Shown here in pieces: positions 40,930-50,270 of a stretch of DNA of 64,000 nt. How positions within the stretch are numbered: position 1 is the first letter of the stretch; every line of letters starts with the position of its first letter. Source of the stretch: Mycobacteriales bacterium. Lineage in GTDB: Bacteria > Actinomycetota > Actinomycetes > Mycobacteriales > SCTD01. Made by a program: the position numbers and the translations under genes. The notes below the pieces were generated by a model. That model ran no database searches. It saw nothing but the letters and a program-made list of their open reading frames with translations, and was not told the DNA's origin. The stretch lies in NCBI GenBank assembly GCA_040902655.1, contig JBBDWV010000016.1:62001-126000 (forward strand). The letters run 5' to 3'.

Positions 40930-42585
40930 TCACGCCGTCGCAGGCGCAGCGGGCTCTTGGCGACGTCGGCGCGCCAGCTGGGACGCGAGGAATAGGGCGA
41001 TCCCGGCCACCGCCAGGCCGCCGAAGACGGCAGCGACGATCGGCAGGACGGAGGTCCCCGTCCGGATCCGGGAGAACTGCGCCACGGCGCCGAAGTTGTC
41101 CTGCGTCTCGTTGAGGTTGTCACCCAGGCGAGGGTCCGCCCAGCCGAACGCGGCGTACTCGTTGGCCGACGCCACACCGGGTGGCTGCCGGATGTCGGAG
41201 TTGAAGCTGATGCCGAGGGAGAAGTCGATCGGCTGGTCGGTCACCTGGATGTTCTTCGCCCACGTCTTGCCGCCGTCCGTCGAGTAGGAGTAGCGGACGT
41301 GGAAGTGGTAGTCGGTCGTGTCGCGATTGTCCTGCCACACCGCGTCCACCCGGCCGTTCGGCGCCACGGAGAGCTGAGGATAGAAGCTGGTGTACTGGTC
41401 GGCCGGATCGTCATCGTCGATCGCGACGGGCTCGCTCCAGGTCTCTCCCATGTCCGTCGAGCGGTACAGCACGATGTCGGCCACACCGGAGCTTTCGGCG
41501 GTCTCGGGTGTCGCGGCCTGGATGGCGAGGAACGTGCCGTCCGGCCCGCCCTCAGGCGTCCAGCCCATGCCCGTCTGCGCGCCGGTCCCGGTGAAGACGG
41601 GCGGACCCAGCGTGGTGACCGTCCAGGTCTTGCCCTGGTCGGTCGAGCGGCCGACGAGCATCGGCAGGGCGTGGTAGCTCTTGCCGGGCAGCTTGACGTC
41701 GAACGGCGTCCGGGAGTCGGCGACGACCAGCACCACCCCGTCGTGGGCGGTGAGGAACGGGCGGCCGAAGCTCGTGCTCATGATCAGCGGATAGTCCTTG
41801 CCGGCGACGGTCTGGGTCACGTCCACGAACTCGTTGACGTTCACCTGCTCGAAGGTGTCCCCGCCGTCAGTGGAGGTGGCGACGACCACCTCTGAGTTGT
41901 TGAGCGGCGAGTCCTCCGGGATCTTGAGGTAGCGCTGGCTGTAGCCGACGTGGATGACGTCCTCGGACCCGGCGGTGTCGACGGTCAGATCGGTGACACC
42001 GGAGACGGTAGGGATCGGGTCGGTCTTCCCGCGGTTGTCGACCACCGTGCTCGACGACCAGCTCTCGCCCCGGTCCGTCGACTTCGACAGGATCACGCTG
42101 ACGTTGCCCTCACGAGGACCCTCGCCCGGGCCGTACCCGAGCGTCACGTAGTAGAGCGTGCCATCGCTCCCCCACGCGAGGTGCGTCTGACCGGTGCCCG
42201 AGGTGTTGATCGTGCAGTTCGGGTACTCCGCCGGAGAGGGGCTGGTCTCCAGGATGCGCCAGCTGGCACCCGCGTCCTCCGAGCGCATCAGGTAGCAGAG
42301 CCGGGAACGCAGGTCGGCGGTCGCCGCGAAGATCAGCCGGGGATCGTCCGGGTCGGCCAGCATCGAGGTGGGACCGGTGAACGCCCGCACGGGCGTGAGC
42401 TTGTCGTCCTTGGTCATGTGCACGGCCTCGGTCAGCCGCTGGATGTCGGCGTCCTGGTCGGCGAAGGTGGCCTGCTGGAAGCTGTACGACGTGGGTTCCT
42501 GGCCCGGCTGCTCGGTGGCTGTTGCCAGCCCCGGAGCCATCGTCATCACGGCGAACGCGGCGGTGACCGCTACTGACCTGCGCAT
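40930..42585 (-). CDS. Secreted, membrane-anchored BNR-repeat protein (paralogue 2)
   Basis: 551 residues. Signal peptide (A-V-T-A-A-F-A-V-M-T-M-A-P-G-L-A-T-A), BNR boxes (S-E-D-A-G-A-S-W, S-T-D-R-G-E-S-W, S-T-D-M-G-E-T-W, S-T-D-G-G-K-T-W) and a C-terminal TM (V-A-A-V-F-G-G-L-A-V-A-G-I-A-L-F) with a basic tail. ATG 42585 is preferred because GAGGAG lies 8 bp upstream; ATG at 42600 precedes it. Pairs with the AYAC protein just upstream. Confidence 0.72.
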   Translation of the reverse strand: MRRSVAVTAAFAVMTMAPGLATATEQPGQEPTSYSFQQATFADQDADIQRLTEAVHMTKDDKLTPVRAFTGPTSMLADPDDPRLIFAATADLRSRLCYLMRSEDAGASWRILETSPSPAEYPNCTINTSGTGQTHLAWGSDGTLYYVTLGYGPGEGPREGNVSVILSKSTDRGESWSSSTVVDNRGKTDPIPTVSGVTDLTVDTAGSEDVIHVGYSQRYLKIPEDSPLNNSEVVVATSTDGGDTFEQVNVNEFVDVTQTVAGKDYPLIMSTSFGRPFLTAHDGVVLVVADSRTPFDVKLPGKSYHALPMLVGRSTDQGKTWTVTTLGPPVFTGTGAQTGMGWTPEGGPDGTFLAIQAATPETAESSGVADIVLYRSTDMGETWSEPVAIDDDDPADQYTSFYPQLSVAPNGRVDAVWQDNRDTTDYHFHVRYSYSTDGGKTWAKNIQVTDQPIDFSLGISFNSDIRQPPGVASANEYAAFGWADPRLGDNLNETQDNFGAVAQFSRIRTGTSVLPIVAAVFGGLAVAGIALFLASQLARRRRQEPAAPATA

Positions 42586-42676
42586 CTTGCGACTCCTCAT
42601 TCATCTGTTGCCCTGCCGTGTCTGACAGCGGGCAGGGCCGAGCCGGCCCCGCTGCGGGAAGCGAGAGTGTGACGTG

Positions 42677-43237
42677 CTACGCGGGAGGGGGACCGTCCGA
42701 CCGGCGCTCGGCCGGTGAGCGACGGTTCACCAGGGCCGCGAGGAGCAGGGCGGCGGCGGCGACGGCAAGGCCCACCAGGAGGAGCACCGGCCAGCTCGAA
42801 CCGGGCCCCATCTCGACGGAGGCGGCACGCACCGCCGGCACAGCGGCGGCAGGCGCCTCGGTACCGACGAAGATGGCGGCCCGGGCCGGGGCGCCGGAGT
42901 TCATGTGGTGATAGACCTGGTTCGCCAGGATCACGTGCTCGCCGGGCTCGACGTCTGCCGGGATGGTGACCGGCACGTTGAACTTGCTGGTCATCGTGGA
43001 CTCCGGCGGCGGAATGGTGGCCAGCAGCGGCCCGTCGAGCGAGTCGAGGCGCAGCTCCACCGGCTCGTCGCTGGCGAAGTCGGCACCGAAGACGTTCACC
43101 GTGCCGCCGGGCTCCACGGTGGAGACGTCGGTCTTGATGGCCATGACCGCCACACAGGCGTACGCGATCGCGGCCGGTGCCAGCAAGGCCGCCGAGAGCA
43201 GGGAAGGAATGACCCAACGAAGGGTTGATCTAGTCAT
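42677..43237 (-). CDS. Secreted AYAC-type protein with C-terminal anchor (paralogue 2)
   Basis: 186 residues. Signal peptide ending A-I-A-Y-A-C-V, Ig-like fold (V-E-P-G-G-T-V-N-V-F-G-A-D-F), G-A-P-A-R-A-A-I-F-V-G, a TM helix (V-L-L-L-V-G-L-A-V-A-A-A-A-L-L-L) and a basic tail. Same plan as the 34532-35119 product. It is first in the run AYAC, BNR, kelch, FtsH, hydrolase. Confidence 0.68.
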   Translation of the reverse strand: MTRSTLRWVIPSLLSAALLAPAAIAYACVAVMAIKTDVSTVEPGGTVNVFGADFASDEPVELRLDSLDGPLLATIPPPESTMTSKFNVPVTIPADVEPGEHVILANQVYHHMNSGAPARAAIFVGTEAPAAAVPAVRAASVEMGPGSSWPVLLLVGLAVAAAALLLAALVNRRSPAERRSDGPPPA

Positions 43238-43324
43238 GTCGCGGAAGATAGCAACATTCGAGAAATGCCGCGGTAAGTGTTGAACGCACCTAGTGCGGCT
43301 TTCGGAACGGGCGGTCACTGCGAA

Positions 43325-43340
43325 AACACCTACCGGTGTT
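43325..43340. promoter_or_regulatory. AACACC-TACC-GGTGTT palindrome
   Basis: Perfect 6-bp arms around 4 bp, in the 267-bp divergent region between the AYAC gene and the ArsR gene. Candidate operator; no known consensus matched. Confidence 0.4.
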
Positions 43341-43470
43341 CATCGCCCACCTGCCTCTCCGGCCGGACTGGCGCCGCTGCCGGTCCGGCTCGCATCGAGC
43401 GGGATCCGGCCAGCCTGAGGTCCAGGCCACCGTGGGCATGCACCGACGTGCGGGACTTCCTGCGGTGCTT

Positions 43471-43484
43471 GCATGCACGTATGC
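43471..43484. promoter_or_regulatory. Imperfect palindrome just before the ArsR start
   Basis: GCATGCACGTATGC, 10 of 14 bases symmetric, ends 20 bp before the ATG. ArsR/SmtB proteins usually bind such palindromes to control their own operon. Weak. Confidence 0.3.
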
Positions 43485-43504
43485 GCATGGGTACTGTCGA
43501 GCCG

Positions 43505-43843
43505 ATGAGAGATCCGGCACGGTACGAGCCGGCAGTCGAGCTGCTCAAGGCGTTGGCCGCCCCCGTGCGGCTTGCCGCCGTCGAGGAGCTGACCCACGGG
43601 CCGCGCTGCGTGCACGAGCTGGTCGAGCTGCTCGACGTGGCCCAGCCGCTGGTGTCGCAGCACCAGAGGGTGCTGCGGGCCGCGGGGCTGGTGACCGCCG
43701 GCCGACGCGGTCGAGAGGTGGAGTACACGCTGGCCGACGACCACGTCGTCCACGTCGTCCTCGACGTCCTGCGGCACGCCGACGAGCCACGCCCGTCCTC
43801 TTCCGACCCGACCGACGAGCAACCCCACGAGGAGCCAGCATGA
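43505..43843 (+). CDS. ArsR/SmtB-family winged-helix metal sensor
   Basis: 112 residues. L-L-K-A-L-A-A-P-V-R-L-A-A-V-E-E-L near residue 15 and V-A-Q-P-L-V-S-Q-H-Q-R-V-L-R-A-A-G-L, the ArsR recognition helix. D-D-H-V-V-H-V-V-L-D-V-L near the C-terminus resembles the Zn-binding helix (D-x-H-x10-H) of SmtB/CzrA-type sensors; this is read by eye. ATGA overlap with the His-rich gene supports zinc sensing. Confidence 0.78.
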   Translation: MRDPARYEPAVELLKALAAPVRLAAVEELTHGPRCVHELVELLDVAQPLVSQHQRVLRAAGLVTAGRRGREVEYTLADDHVVHVVLDVLRHADEPRPSSSDPTDEQPHEEPA

Positions 43844-44145
43844 CCGCCACCGACCACCGCACCCACGACACGCACGACGCGCACCGCCACGGCGAGGGCT
43901 GCGGCCACGTCGCGGTGCGCCACGACGAGCACACCGACTATCTGCATGACGGCCACGTGCACGCCGAGCACGACGACCACTACGACGAACACGAGCTCAC
44001 CCAGCACGTGCAGGCCGAGGAGCACAGCGGGCACGAGCACCGCGACGGCTGCGGGCACGAGGCCGTCTCCCATGGCGACCACACCGACTTCGTCCACGAC
44101 GGGCACCGGCACGCTGCCCACGCCGGGCACTACGACGAGCACTGA
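43840..44145 (+). CDS. His-rich metal-binding protein with internal duplication
   Basis: 101 residues, close to one third His. Two copies of about 35 residues: H-G-E-G-C-G-H-V-A-V-R-H-D-E-H-T-D and H-R-D-G-C-G-H-E-A-V-S-H-G-D-H-T-D, each followed by (Y/F)-(L/V)-H-D-G-H-(V/R)-H. No signal peptide. Likely binds zinc or nickel as a store or chaperone under ArsR control. Its metal is not certain. Confidence 0.72.
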   Translation: MTATDHRTHDTHDAHRHGEGCGHVAVRHDEHTDYLHDGHVHAEHDDHYDEHELTQHVQAEEHSGHEHRDGCGHEAVSHGDHTDFVHDGHRHAAHAGHYDEH

Positions 44146-44218
44146 GCCGACCAGGCGGACCGCCGTCGGCAGGGCTGCCAACTGTGCAACCGCACGCTCC
44201 CCGAGGCGGCACCACTAT

Positions 44219-44242
44219 TGATAATGAGATCTGTTTTCGTTA
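44219..44242. promoter_or_regulatory. AT-rich Fur/Zur-like site before the small secreted protein
   Basis: TGATAATGAGATCTG then TTTTCGTTA, an AT-rich island in a GC-rich genome, 49 bp before the ATG. Shares TATTGATAA with the site at 47411-47427 on the opposite strand. Resembles Zur or Fur operators only loosely. Confidence 0.35.
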
Positions 44243-44290
44243 GAGTGCGACATGTCGGGCATCCGGCCCGACCCGTACAAGGAGAAACAC

Positions 44291-44479
44291 ATGCGTCGTA
44301 CTCTGCTGCTCGCCGTCACGGCCGCTGCTGTCGCAGCCGCCGCCCCAGCCGCCACCGCCTCGTCCTGCTCGGGCGGCATCACCGGCCCCGCCAAGCCCAT
44401 CGTCCACTCGCTCGAGAAGCCGGTCGAGGGCACGCCGGCGGCTGACGCCATCCACACCGTGGAGTGCAACCTGCCGTAG
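44291..44479 (+). CDS. Small secreted protein (62 aa)
   Basis: Signal peptide M-R-R-T-L-L-L-A-V-T-A-A-A-V-A-A-A-A-P-A and cut near T-A-S. Mature part of about 38 residues with one Cys near each end (S-S-C-S-G-G, V-E-C-N-L-P), so a disulfide is possible. AAGGAG 9 bp upstream. No family recognised. Placed behind an AT-rich site and before a strong terminator, so a single-gene unit. Confidence 0.65.
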   Translation: MRRTLLLAVTAAAVAAAAPAATASSCSGGITGPAKPIVHSLEKPVEGTPAADAIHTVECNLP

Positions 44480-44492
44480 CAGCACCGGTTCT

Positions 44493-44524
44493 GACGGCCC
44501 CGTGGCAGCAGCCACGGGGCCGTC
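44493..44524. terminator. Strong bidirectional terminator
   Basis: GACGGCCCCGTGGC and GCCACGGGGCCGTC form a perfect 14-bp stem around AGCA, between the small secreted gene and the convergent VWA gene. Confidence 0.85.
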
Positions 44525-44535
44525 TGCATTCGGCG

Positions 44536-47397
44536 TCACTCCCGGCGGCGCCGTCGTCCACCGACGGCCGGCGCTGTGACAGGAACACTGGAGCGACGTC
44601 GTTGCGCGAGCAGGTGCGCTGTCGCGGCCGCCGCGGCCGCCGCACCTCCCGTCAGCGGCACGGCGGCCAGAGGCACGTCCCGCTGCGCCGACGTCCCCGC
44701 GTACGCCTCGGCCTGCCCCCGCGCCCTCTCCTGGGGCGCACCGGCCAGCCCGGCGCTGCCGTGCCCGACGGCACCCGGCACCTGCCCCGGGACAGCTCCG
44801 CCTGCTCCCGCGGCCGCCCCGGCGCCGGCCCCGGCCCCGGCTCCGGCAGCGGCACCCGCCCCTGCGGGAAGCGGAACCGGGGCCGGGACCTGCACGGCCG
44901 GCGGCGGCGCGGCCGGTGGAGCGGCGGCCACGGCCGCAGCCGGTCCGGCGTCGGACGGGGCGGCCTGCGCGCCAGCGGGCCCGTCCGCCGGCGGCGGCCC
45001 GGCTGTGCCGCACTGCATCTGCGCCACGGCAGTCGCCACTGCGGCACCGCCGGCGATCGCCTCCAGCTTCGCGGTGACCGGCGCGTCGGCGGCGCCCAGG
45101 CAGCGCGCGGCCACGGTGAACGAAAACGTCCCACCCGCCCGCAGGTCGACCTCGTCGTACCGCTCGGCGACCGTGACCTCGAGCAGGTCGGCCGGCGCGG
45201 ACGGCCGCAGCGCCACAGCGCCGCGGGCATCCAGGGCCCGCAGCAGCGCCTGGACCGGAGCGCCGACCGGCACCTCCCCGTCCTGCTCGACCGCCAGGCA
45301 GACCAGCGGGTCGCCGGCACGCAGGTCCGGCGTGCCGTCGCCGTCGCAGTCGACGCCGCCGGCCGGTGCCAGCGCCCCGCTGCCAGCGGAGAACCGGTCG
45401 AGCTGGACCCGCAGCAGCGCATGCTGCTCGACGCCGCTGAGCCGGTCGCCGCCGGCCCGGGAGGCGCCGTCGCGGTGCGCGACCTGGATGCCGACGTGCT
45501 GGACGGCGGCCGCGCGCAGCGCTGAGATGACGGCGTCCTCCGAGGGCTCGCCGGGCGTCGTCGGCGTCCACGGCTCGTCGGTCAGGTGCAGCACGACGCG
45601 CAGCGCGTCCTCCCGGAAGCTTGCGGCCTGGTCGGGCCGGACGACCTCCCGGCCGTCGACGACGAGTCCTTCCCCGGTGACCGCCTGGTAGAGCGCGCTG
45701 CGGTGCGCCTCCTCCCCTCCGCGGGTGGTGACGGTGCGCAGCTGTCTCTGCAGCTCCCGCCCGGGCGACGCGAGGTCGACCAGGCGGCGGTAGCGCTCCG
45801 GGCTCTTGTCCCAGAACTCGCCCAGCCCGACCCGCAGGTCGACTCCCTCGCCGGCCAGCGCGGTCACCAGTTCCTGCAGGCCGCACGCCAGCCCGTCGGC
45901 AGCCGACTTCATCGAGTCGGAGGTGTCCAGCAGCACGAACAGGTCCAGTGCCCGCGCGGCGCCCGACAGCTCGAGCAGGTACTCCTGGGCACCGACGCCG
46001 GCGGCGTCCGGTCTCAGCGTCGTCTGCGACGGCGTCAGCTCCGCCGTCGGTGAGCGCACCGGCGGCGGCGCCAACACCGGCGCGTCGGAGCAGGCCGCCG
46101 GCGGCGGCGGGAAGAGGCCGTCATCGACAACGGCCGCACCGGTGCCGTCATCGACCGTCGGCGGCACGATGCGACCGGCGGCGGGCGGGTCGTACACCAC
46201 GTACCGGTCCGGGCCGGCCGGCGTCGACAGGCTGCTCGAGTGCAGGTGCACAGCCGGGTCCAGCGTGCGGTCGACGGCCGCACCCAGCAGGGGATGCCCG
46301 CGGCCGTCCATCACGTCGACCCACGTCCCGCGCGGGCCATCGAACAGGAACAGCGCCCCCGGACCGGTGTAGCCGCTGGGGAAGTTCGGCCCCAGGTCCC
46401 GCGTGGCCAGGACGAGCTCGTCGCCGTCGCGGCCGACGGCCAGCGACTCCGGCACGCCTTCCAGGCCCAACCTGGGCAGCTCCCCCACCGCGCCGTCCCG
46501 CCGCACCTGGTACACCGCGCCGGAACCCGGACCGACCGCGGTGTTCAGCGAGCCGGTCCCGACCACGACCGTGGTGCCGGCGGAGTCGCCGCCCGCCGGA
46601 TGGACGGCGAGCCCATGCGTCCAGCGCAGCTGGTTGCCCTCGAGCAGGGTACGAAAGGTCAGGCCGCCGTCATCGGTGGCGGCCAGTCCTCGACCGGCGA
46701 CCGCGGCGTGGCTGCTGCGCTCGGGATCGACCCCGATCCGGTGGGTGAAGACGTCGGGGGTTGCGGCGGACTCGCGCCGAATTCCGGGCAGCGGCCGGAA
46801 CGACGCCCCGCCGTCGTCGCTACGGGCGGCCACCGTCCCGCCGGCCAGGCCGGCCGCGACCGCGTACACGACGTCAGGATCGCCTGGCGCCGGCGCCACC
46901 AGCACCGGCCCGGCGAACGGCAGCGCCGCCAGCACGAACTCCTGCCCGGGACCGCGCCGCGACAGCAGCCGCCCCCCGTTGGCGACCTCGCCCAGCACCC
47001 GATCCCGCACGGTCACGTGCAGTCGACCGGTGGGCTCGGGACTGTCCGGGACCACCAGCGCGGTGATCGTCGTCGTCGGGCCGGCCGCATCCACGGTCAA
47101 CAATGGCGCCCAGGTGCAGCCGGCGTCGGTGCTGACCGCGACGCGGGTCGGGTCGGCCAGGTAGACCGTGCGCGGGTCGGCAGGCTCCACGGCATGCGCC
47201 ACCAGCGGCCCCGGCAGCAGGTCGTCCGGCTTGTCCACCGACCGGAAGGCGCCGTCGATCTGGTGTGCCGTCTGGCAGGCCGCTGCCCGGACGGGTTCCG
47301 CCGACGGAATTCCCGCGAGCGACACCGCCCCGACCACGACGGCCAGTCCAACGGGCCAGGAGCGGCGGGCGCCACGTGCGTACAAGGTATGTGTCAC
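44536..47397 (-). CDS. Large secreted VWA-domain protein with propeller-like N-terminus
   Basis: 953 residues. Signal peptide ends A-E-P-V-R-A-A-A-C. Residues about 45-450 show propeller-like repeats (S-D-D-G-G-A-S-F). VWA domain near 480 with MIDAS D-T-S-D-S-M-K. Later residues hold an Ala/Gly/Pro-rich spacer (alternating G-A-G-A) and a basic end after an Ala-rich hydrophobic segment, likely a membrane anchor. GTG start. Related in plan to the BNR proteins nearby; partner unknown. A Fur-like site lies just upstream. Confidence 0.72.
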   Translation of the reverse strand: MTHTLYARGARRSWPVGLAVVVGAVSLAGIPSAEPVRAAACQTAHQIDGAFRSVDKPDDLLPGPLVAHAVEPADPRTVYLADPTRVAVSTDAGCTWAPLLTVDAAGPTTTITALVVPDSPEPTGRLHVTVRDRVLGEVANGGRLLSRRGPGQEFVLAALPFAGPVLVAPAPGDPDVVYAVAAGLAGGTVAARSDDGGASFRPLPGIRRESAATPDVFTHRIGVDPERSSHAAVAGRGLAATDDGGLTFRTLLEGNQLRWTHGLAVHPAGGDSAGTTVVVGTGSLNTAVGPGSGAVYQVRRDGAVGELPRLGLEGVPESLAVGRDGDELVLATRDLGPNFPSGYTGPGALFLFDGPRGTWVDVMDGRGHPLLGAAVDRTLDPAVHLHSSSLSTPAGPDRYVVYDPPAAGRIVPPTVDDGTGAAVVDDGLFPPPPAACSDAPVLAPPPVRSPTAELTPSQTTLRPDAAGVGAQEYLLELSGAARALDLFVLLDTSDSMKSAADGLACGLQELVTALAGEGVDLRVGLGEFWDKSPERYRRLVDLASPGRELQRQLRTVTTRGGEEAHRSALYQAVTGEGLVVDGREVVRPDQAASFREDALRVVLHLTDEPWTPTTPGEPSEDAVISALRAAAVQHVGIQVAHRDGASRAGGDRLSGVEQHALLRVQLDRFSAGSGALAPAGGVDCDGDGTPDLRAGDPLVCLAVEQDGEVPVGAPVQALLRALDARGAVALRPSAPADLLEVTVAERYDEVDLRAGGTFSFTVAARCLGAADAPVTAKLEAIAGGAAVATAVAQMQCGTAGPPPADGPAGAQAAPSDAGPAAAVAAAPPAAPPPAVQVPAPVPLPAGAGAAAGAGAGAGAGAAAGAGGAVPGQVPGAVGHGSAGLAGAPQERARGQAEAYAGTSAQRDVPLAAVPLTGGAAAAAAATAHLLAQRRRSSVPVTAPAVGGRRRRRE

Positions 47398-47410
47398 CGC
47401 TGCACCTTAC

Positions 47411-47427
47411 GACAACGGTTATCAATA
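47411..47427. promoter_or_regulatory. Fur/Zur-like 7-1-7 site before the VWA gene
   Basis: On the minus strand TGATAAC-C-GTTGTCG: 5 of 7 arm bases symmetric, and TATTGATAA shared with the 44219 site. 13 bp from the VWA start. Suggests metal-dependent repression. Confidence 0.35.
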
Positions 47428-47656
47428 CTGGCTCGGAGTCGGCACCCACGGACGGGACCCGGCAGGCGCTGCAGCGCCCCTTGTCTGTCTGCTGGGCCGA
47501 TCCTGCGCCGGAGCGCGTGATGCCATTGAGAGTCGTTTCCATGTAGCCTCGCTGCGCGGCACATCCGCTCGTTCGCCCGCTACCTCCTGGGAGCCGCACG
47601 TGAAGAGCGGCACCACGACAGGTACGCCGCCACCACAAGACCTGGAGCCCCACGCG

Positions 47657-49552
47657 ATGACCACCCGACTCGCCCGACTCGTGCCGCGGAACCCGGTCAC
47701 CCTCCTGAGCGCCTCCCTGGTACTGCTGCTGGCCCTGGTCGCCGCCGCGTTCACCGCCACCGCCCCCCGGTCTCCGGGCCTTGAGCTGACGCTCGACCGG
47801 CTCACGGCACTCGCGGCGGAGGAACAGGTCGCCGTTGCGGCCCTGCGCGACCAAGAGGCAAGGGTCGAGGGCCGGCTGGACGACGGAACCAGGTTCTGGA
47901 CCGGCTACCCGGCCAGCGACAGCGCGACCGGGCAGCTGCTGACCACGCTCACAGACAGCGGCGCGCGGGTTCGGGTCGACGCCCAGGCGGGCCAGGCCAC
48001 GATCCGGCTGCTCGCGACGGTGCTGCTGCCGCTGGCGGTGCTGGCCAACCTGTTCGCGCTGCTGTTCGTCGGGCTGCGCGGCGGCGGGCAGGGTGACGTC
48101 GCCGCCTTCGGCACGGTACGGGGCGGCAAGGGCGCCCGCACCGGCGCTCCGCCGCGGGTCACCTACGCCGACGTGGCGGGCGCCGACGACGCCGTCGAGG
48201 AGTTGCGGGAGGTGGTCACCTACCTCACCGATCCCGGCCGGTACGCCGCGCTCGGTGCGCAGCCGCCCAAGGGTGTGCTGCTGCTCGGCCCACCCGGCAC
48301 CGGCAAGACGCTGCTGGCCCGAGCCACCGCCGGCGAGGCCCAGGTGGCGTTCTTCTCCGTCAGCGGCGCGGAGTTCGTCGAGTCCCTCGTCGGCGTCGGC
48401 GCGGCCCGAGTGCGCGACCTGTTCGCGGCCGTACGGGCGGCCGCCCCGGCGATCCTGTTCATCGACGAGGTCGACGCCGCTGGGCGCCGGCGCGGCTCCG
48501 GCGAGGCCGGCGGCGGGTCCGACGAGCGCGAGCAGACGCTCAACCAACTGCTCGTGGAGATGGACGGTTTCGAGGTCAGCAGCGGTGTCGTGGTCATGGC
48601 CGCCACGAACCGGGCCGACGTTCTCGATCCCGCGCTGCTGCGGCCGGGCCGGTTCGACCGACTCGTCACCGTCGACGCCCCCGATCTCGCCGGCCGCCGG
48701 CGCATCCTCGAGCTGCACGCCCGCTCCATCCCGCTCGGGCCGGACGCCGACCTCGGACTGCTCGCCCGCCGTACGCCCGGCTTCACCGGCGCCGACCTGG
48801 CCAGCGTGGTCAACGAGGCTGCACTACTCGCTGTCCGCGACAGCCGCGCCGAAGTCCGTGGCGACGACCTCGCCCTGGCCGTGGACCGGGTTCGGCACGG
48901 CACCGGCAGCCGCGGTCGCGTGCTCTCCGACGACGAACGCCGCCGCATCGCCGTCCACGAGGCGGCGCACGCCGTCGTCGTCACCGCCACCGGTGGTGAC
49001 GTCGACAAGGTCTCGGTGCTGGCCCGCGGTGACCGGCTCGGCGGCGTGCGGCTACGCAGCGAGGACGCCGACGCCGCGGTGCTGTCCGCCGGGCAGCTGC
49101 GGGTCCGGTTGGTGCGCCTGCTCGGCGGCACGGTCGGCGAACATGTCGTGCTGGGCGACGGCTCCACCGCCGGCGAACTCGACCTGCAGCGCGCCACCGG
49201 CCTGGCCCGCGACCTGATCGCCCGCTACGGGCTGTCCGACGCCGTCGGTCCGGTGCGGCTGCTCGCCCCCGACGCCGACGCCTACCTGGGCGGCGGCGCC
49301 CGGCTCGGACCGATCGGCCCGTCCACCGTCGACGTCCTCGACGCTGCCGTGCGCCGCACCGTCGAGGACGCCGCCGCCGCCGCCGAGCGTCTCGTGGGCA
49401 CTTACCGGAGGACCCTCGATGCCCTCGCCGCGGCACTGGTGGAGGCCGAGCACGTCGAGGGCCAGGCCCTGGCCGAACTTCTGGCACCCGTGCGCCCGGC
49501 GGCGCCGGGCCCGCCGATGCGCACCCGGCGCCGCTCCGTCACCATCGGCTGA
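47657..49552 (+). CDS. FtsH-type membrane AAA+ metalloprotease, second copy
   Basis: 631 residues. TM near residue 20, short extracytoplasmic domain, TM near 125, AAA+ G-P-P-G-T-G-K-T and F-I-D-E-V-D, then H-E-A-A-H where the classical motif has H-E-A-G-H; both His and the Glu are kept. Start chosen at [11 protein letters not shown] 47600 is an alternative. Divergent from the VWA gene, across a 259-bp region holding the Fur-like site. The peptidase end is more diverged than in the first copy. Confidence 0.88.
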   Translation: MTTRLARLVPRNPVTLLSASLVLLLALVAAAFTATAPRSPGLELTLDRLTALAAEEQVAVAALRDQEARVEGRLDDGTRFWTGYPASDSATGQLLTTLTDSGARVRVDAQAGQATIRLLATVLLPLAVLANLFALLFVGLRGGGQGDVAAFGTVRGGKGARTGAPPRVTYADVAGADDAVEELREVVTYLTDPGRYAALGAQPPKGVLLLGPPGTGKTLLARATAGEAQVAFFSVSGAEFVESLVGVGAARVRDLFAAVRAAAPAILFIDEVDAAGRRRGSGEAGGGSDEREQTLNQLLVEMDGFEVSSGVVVMAATNRADVLDPALLRPGRFDRLVTVDAPDLAGRRRILELHARSIPLGPDADLGLLARRTPGFTGADLASVVNEAALLAVRDSRAEVRGDDLALAVDRVRHGTGSRGRVLSDDERRRIAVHEAAHAVVVTATGGDVDKVSVLARGDRLGGVRLRSEDADAAVLSAGQLRVRLVRLLGGTVGEHVVLGDGSTAGELDLQRATGLARDLIARYGLSDAVGPVRLLAPDADAYLGGGARLGPIGPSTVDVLDAAVRRTVEDAAAAAERLVGTYRRTLDALAAALVEAEHVEGQALAELLAPVRPAAPGPPMRTRRRSVTIG

Positions 49553-49577
49553 TGTCGCGGTCCGGCAGCGGCAGTGG

Positions 49578-50270
49578 TCAGATCGCCATGGCAGCTCGCA
49601 CCGCAGCGCCGGAACTGCTGCCTCCTTCACCCGTCACGCTGACCCGTCCCGACTCCAGGACGTAGTACCGGCTGGCGGCGCTCAGCGCGAACCCGACGTG
49701 CTGCTCGACGAGCAGCACGGACAGCCCGCCTCGGCGGGTCAGCGAGAGGACGGCCTGCTGGATCTCCGTGACGACACTGGGCTGGATCCCCTCGGTCGGC
49801 TCGTCCAGGACGAGCACCCGGGGCCGTGTCATGAGTGCCCGCGCGATGGCCAGCTGCTGCCGCTGGCCACCCGACAGCAGGCCGGCTCGGCGGCTCAGAA
49901 GTGCGCGCAGGGCAGGGAACAGGTCGAGAGCCTCGTCGGTGCGAGCACGAGCGTCGCGGGTGCCATCGGCGATCAGCTGCAGGTTCTCGCCGGCGGTCAG
50001 CTGGGGAAACGACTGTTGCCCCTGCGGCACATAGGCCAGGCCCCGCCGCACGCGCTGGTGCGGTCGCAGCCCGCTGACGTCCTCGCCGTCGAGCAGGACG
50101 ACGCCCCGGCGCGCCGGAAGCAACCCGACAGCGGCCCGCAGCAGCGTCGTCTTGCCCGCGCCGTTGTGGCCGAGCACCGCGGTCACCCCGTCGGTCGGGA
50201 CGGCGAGGTCGACGCCGTGCACGACCTCCGTGCGTCCGTAGGCGACGTGCACGCCGCGCAGCTCAAGCAC
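49578..50270 (-). CDS. urtE: UrtE, urea ABC transporter ATP-binding protein
   Basis: 230 residues. Walker A G-H-N-G-A-G-K-T-T, signature L-S-G-G-Q-R-Q-Q, Walker B V-L-V-L-D-E-P-T. Short LivF-type ATPase. GTG start overlaps the urtD stop by 1 bp. Last gene of urtABCDE; the order and the urease genes upstream make urea the likely substrate rather than branched amino acids. Confidence 0.92.
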   Translation of the reverse strand: MLELRGVHVAYGRTEVVHGVDLAVPTDGVTAVLGHNGAGKTTLLRAAVGLLPARRGVVLLDGEDVSGLRPHQRVRRGLAYVPQGQQSFPQLTAGENLQLIADGTRDARARTDEALDLFPALRALLSRRAGLLSGGQRQQLAIARALMTRPRVLVLDEPTEGIQPSVVTEIQQAVLSLTRRGGLSVLLVEQHVGFALSAASRYYVLESGRVSVTGEGGSSSGAAVRAAMAI

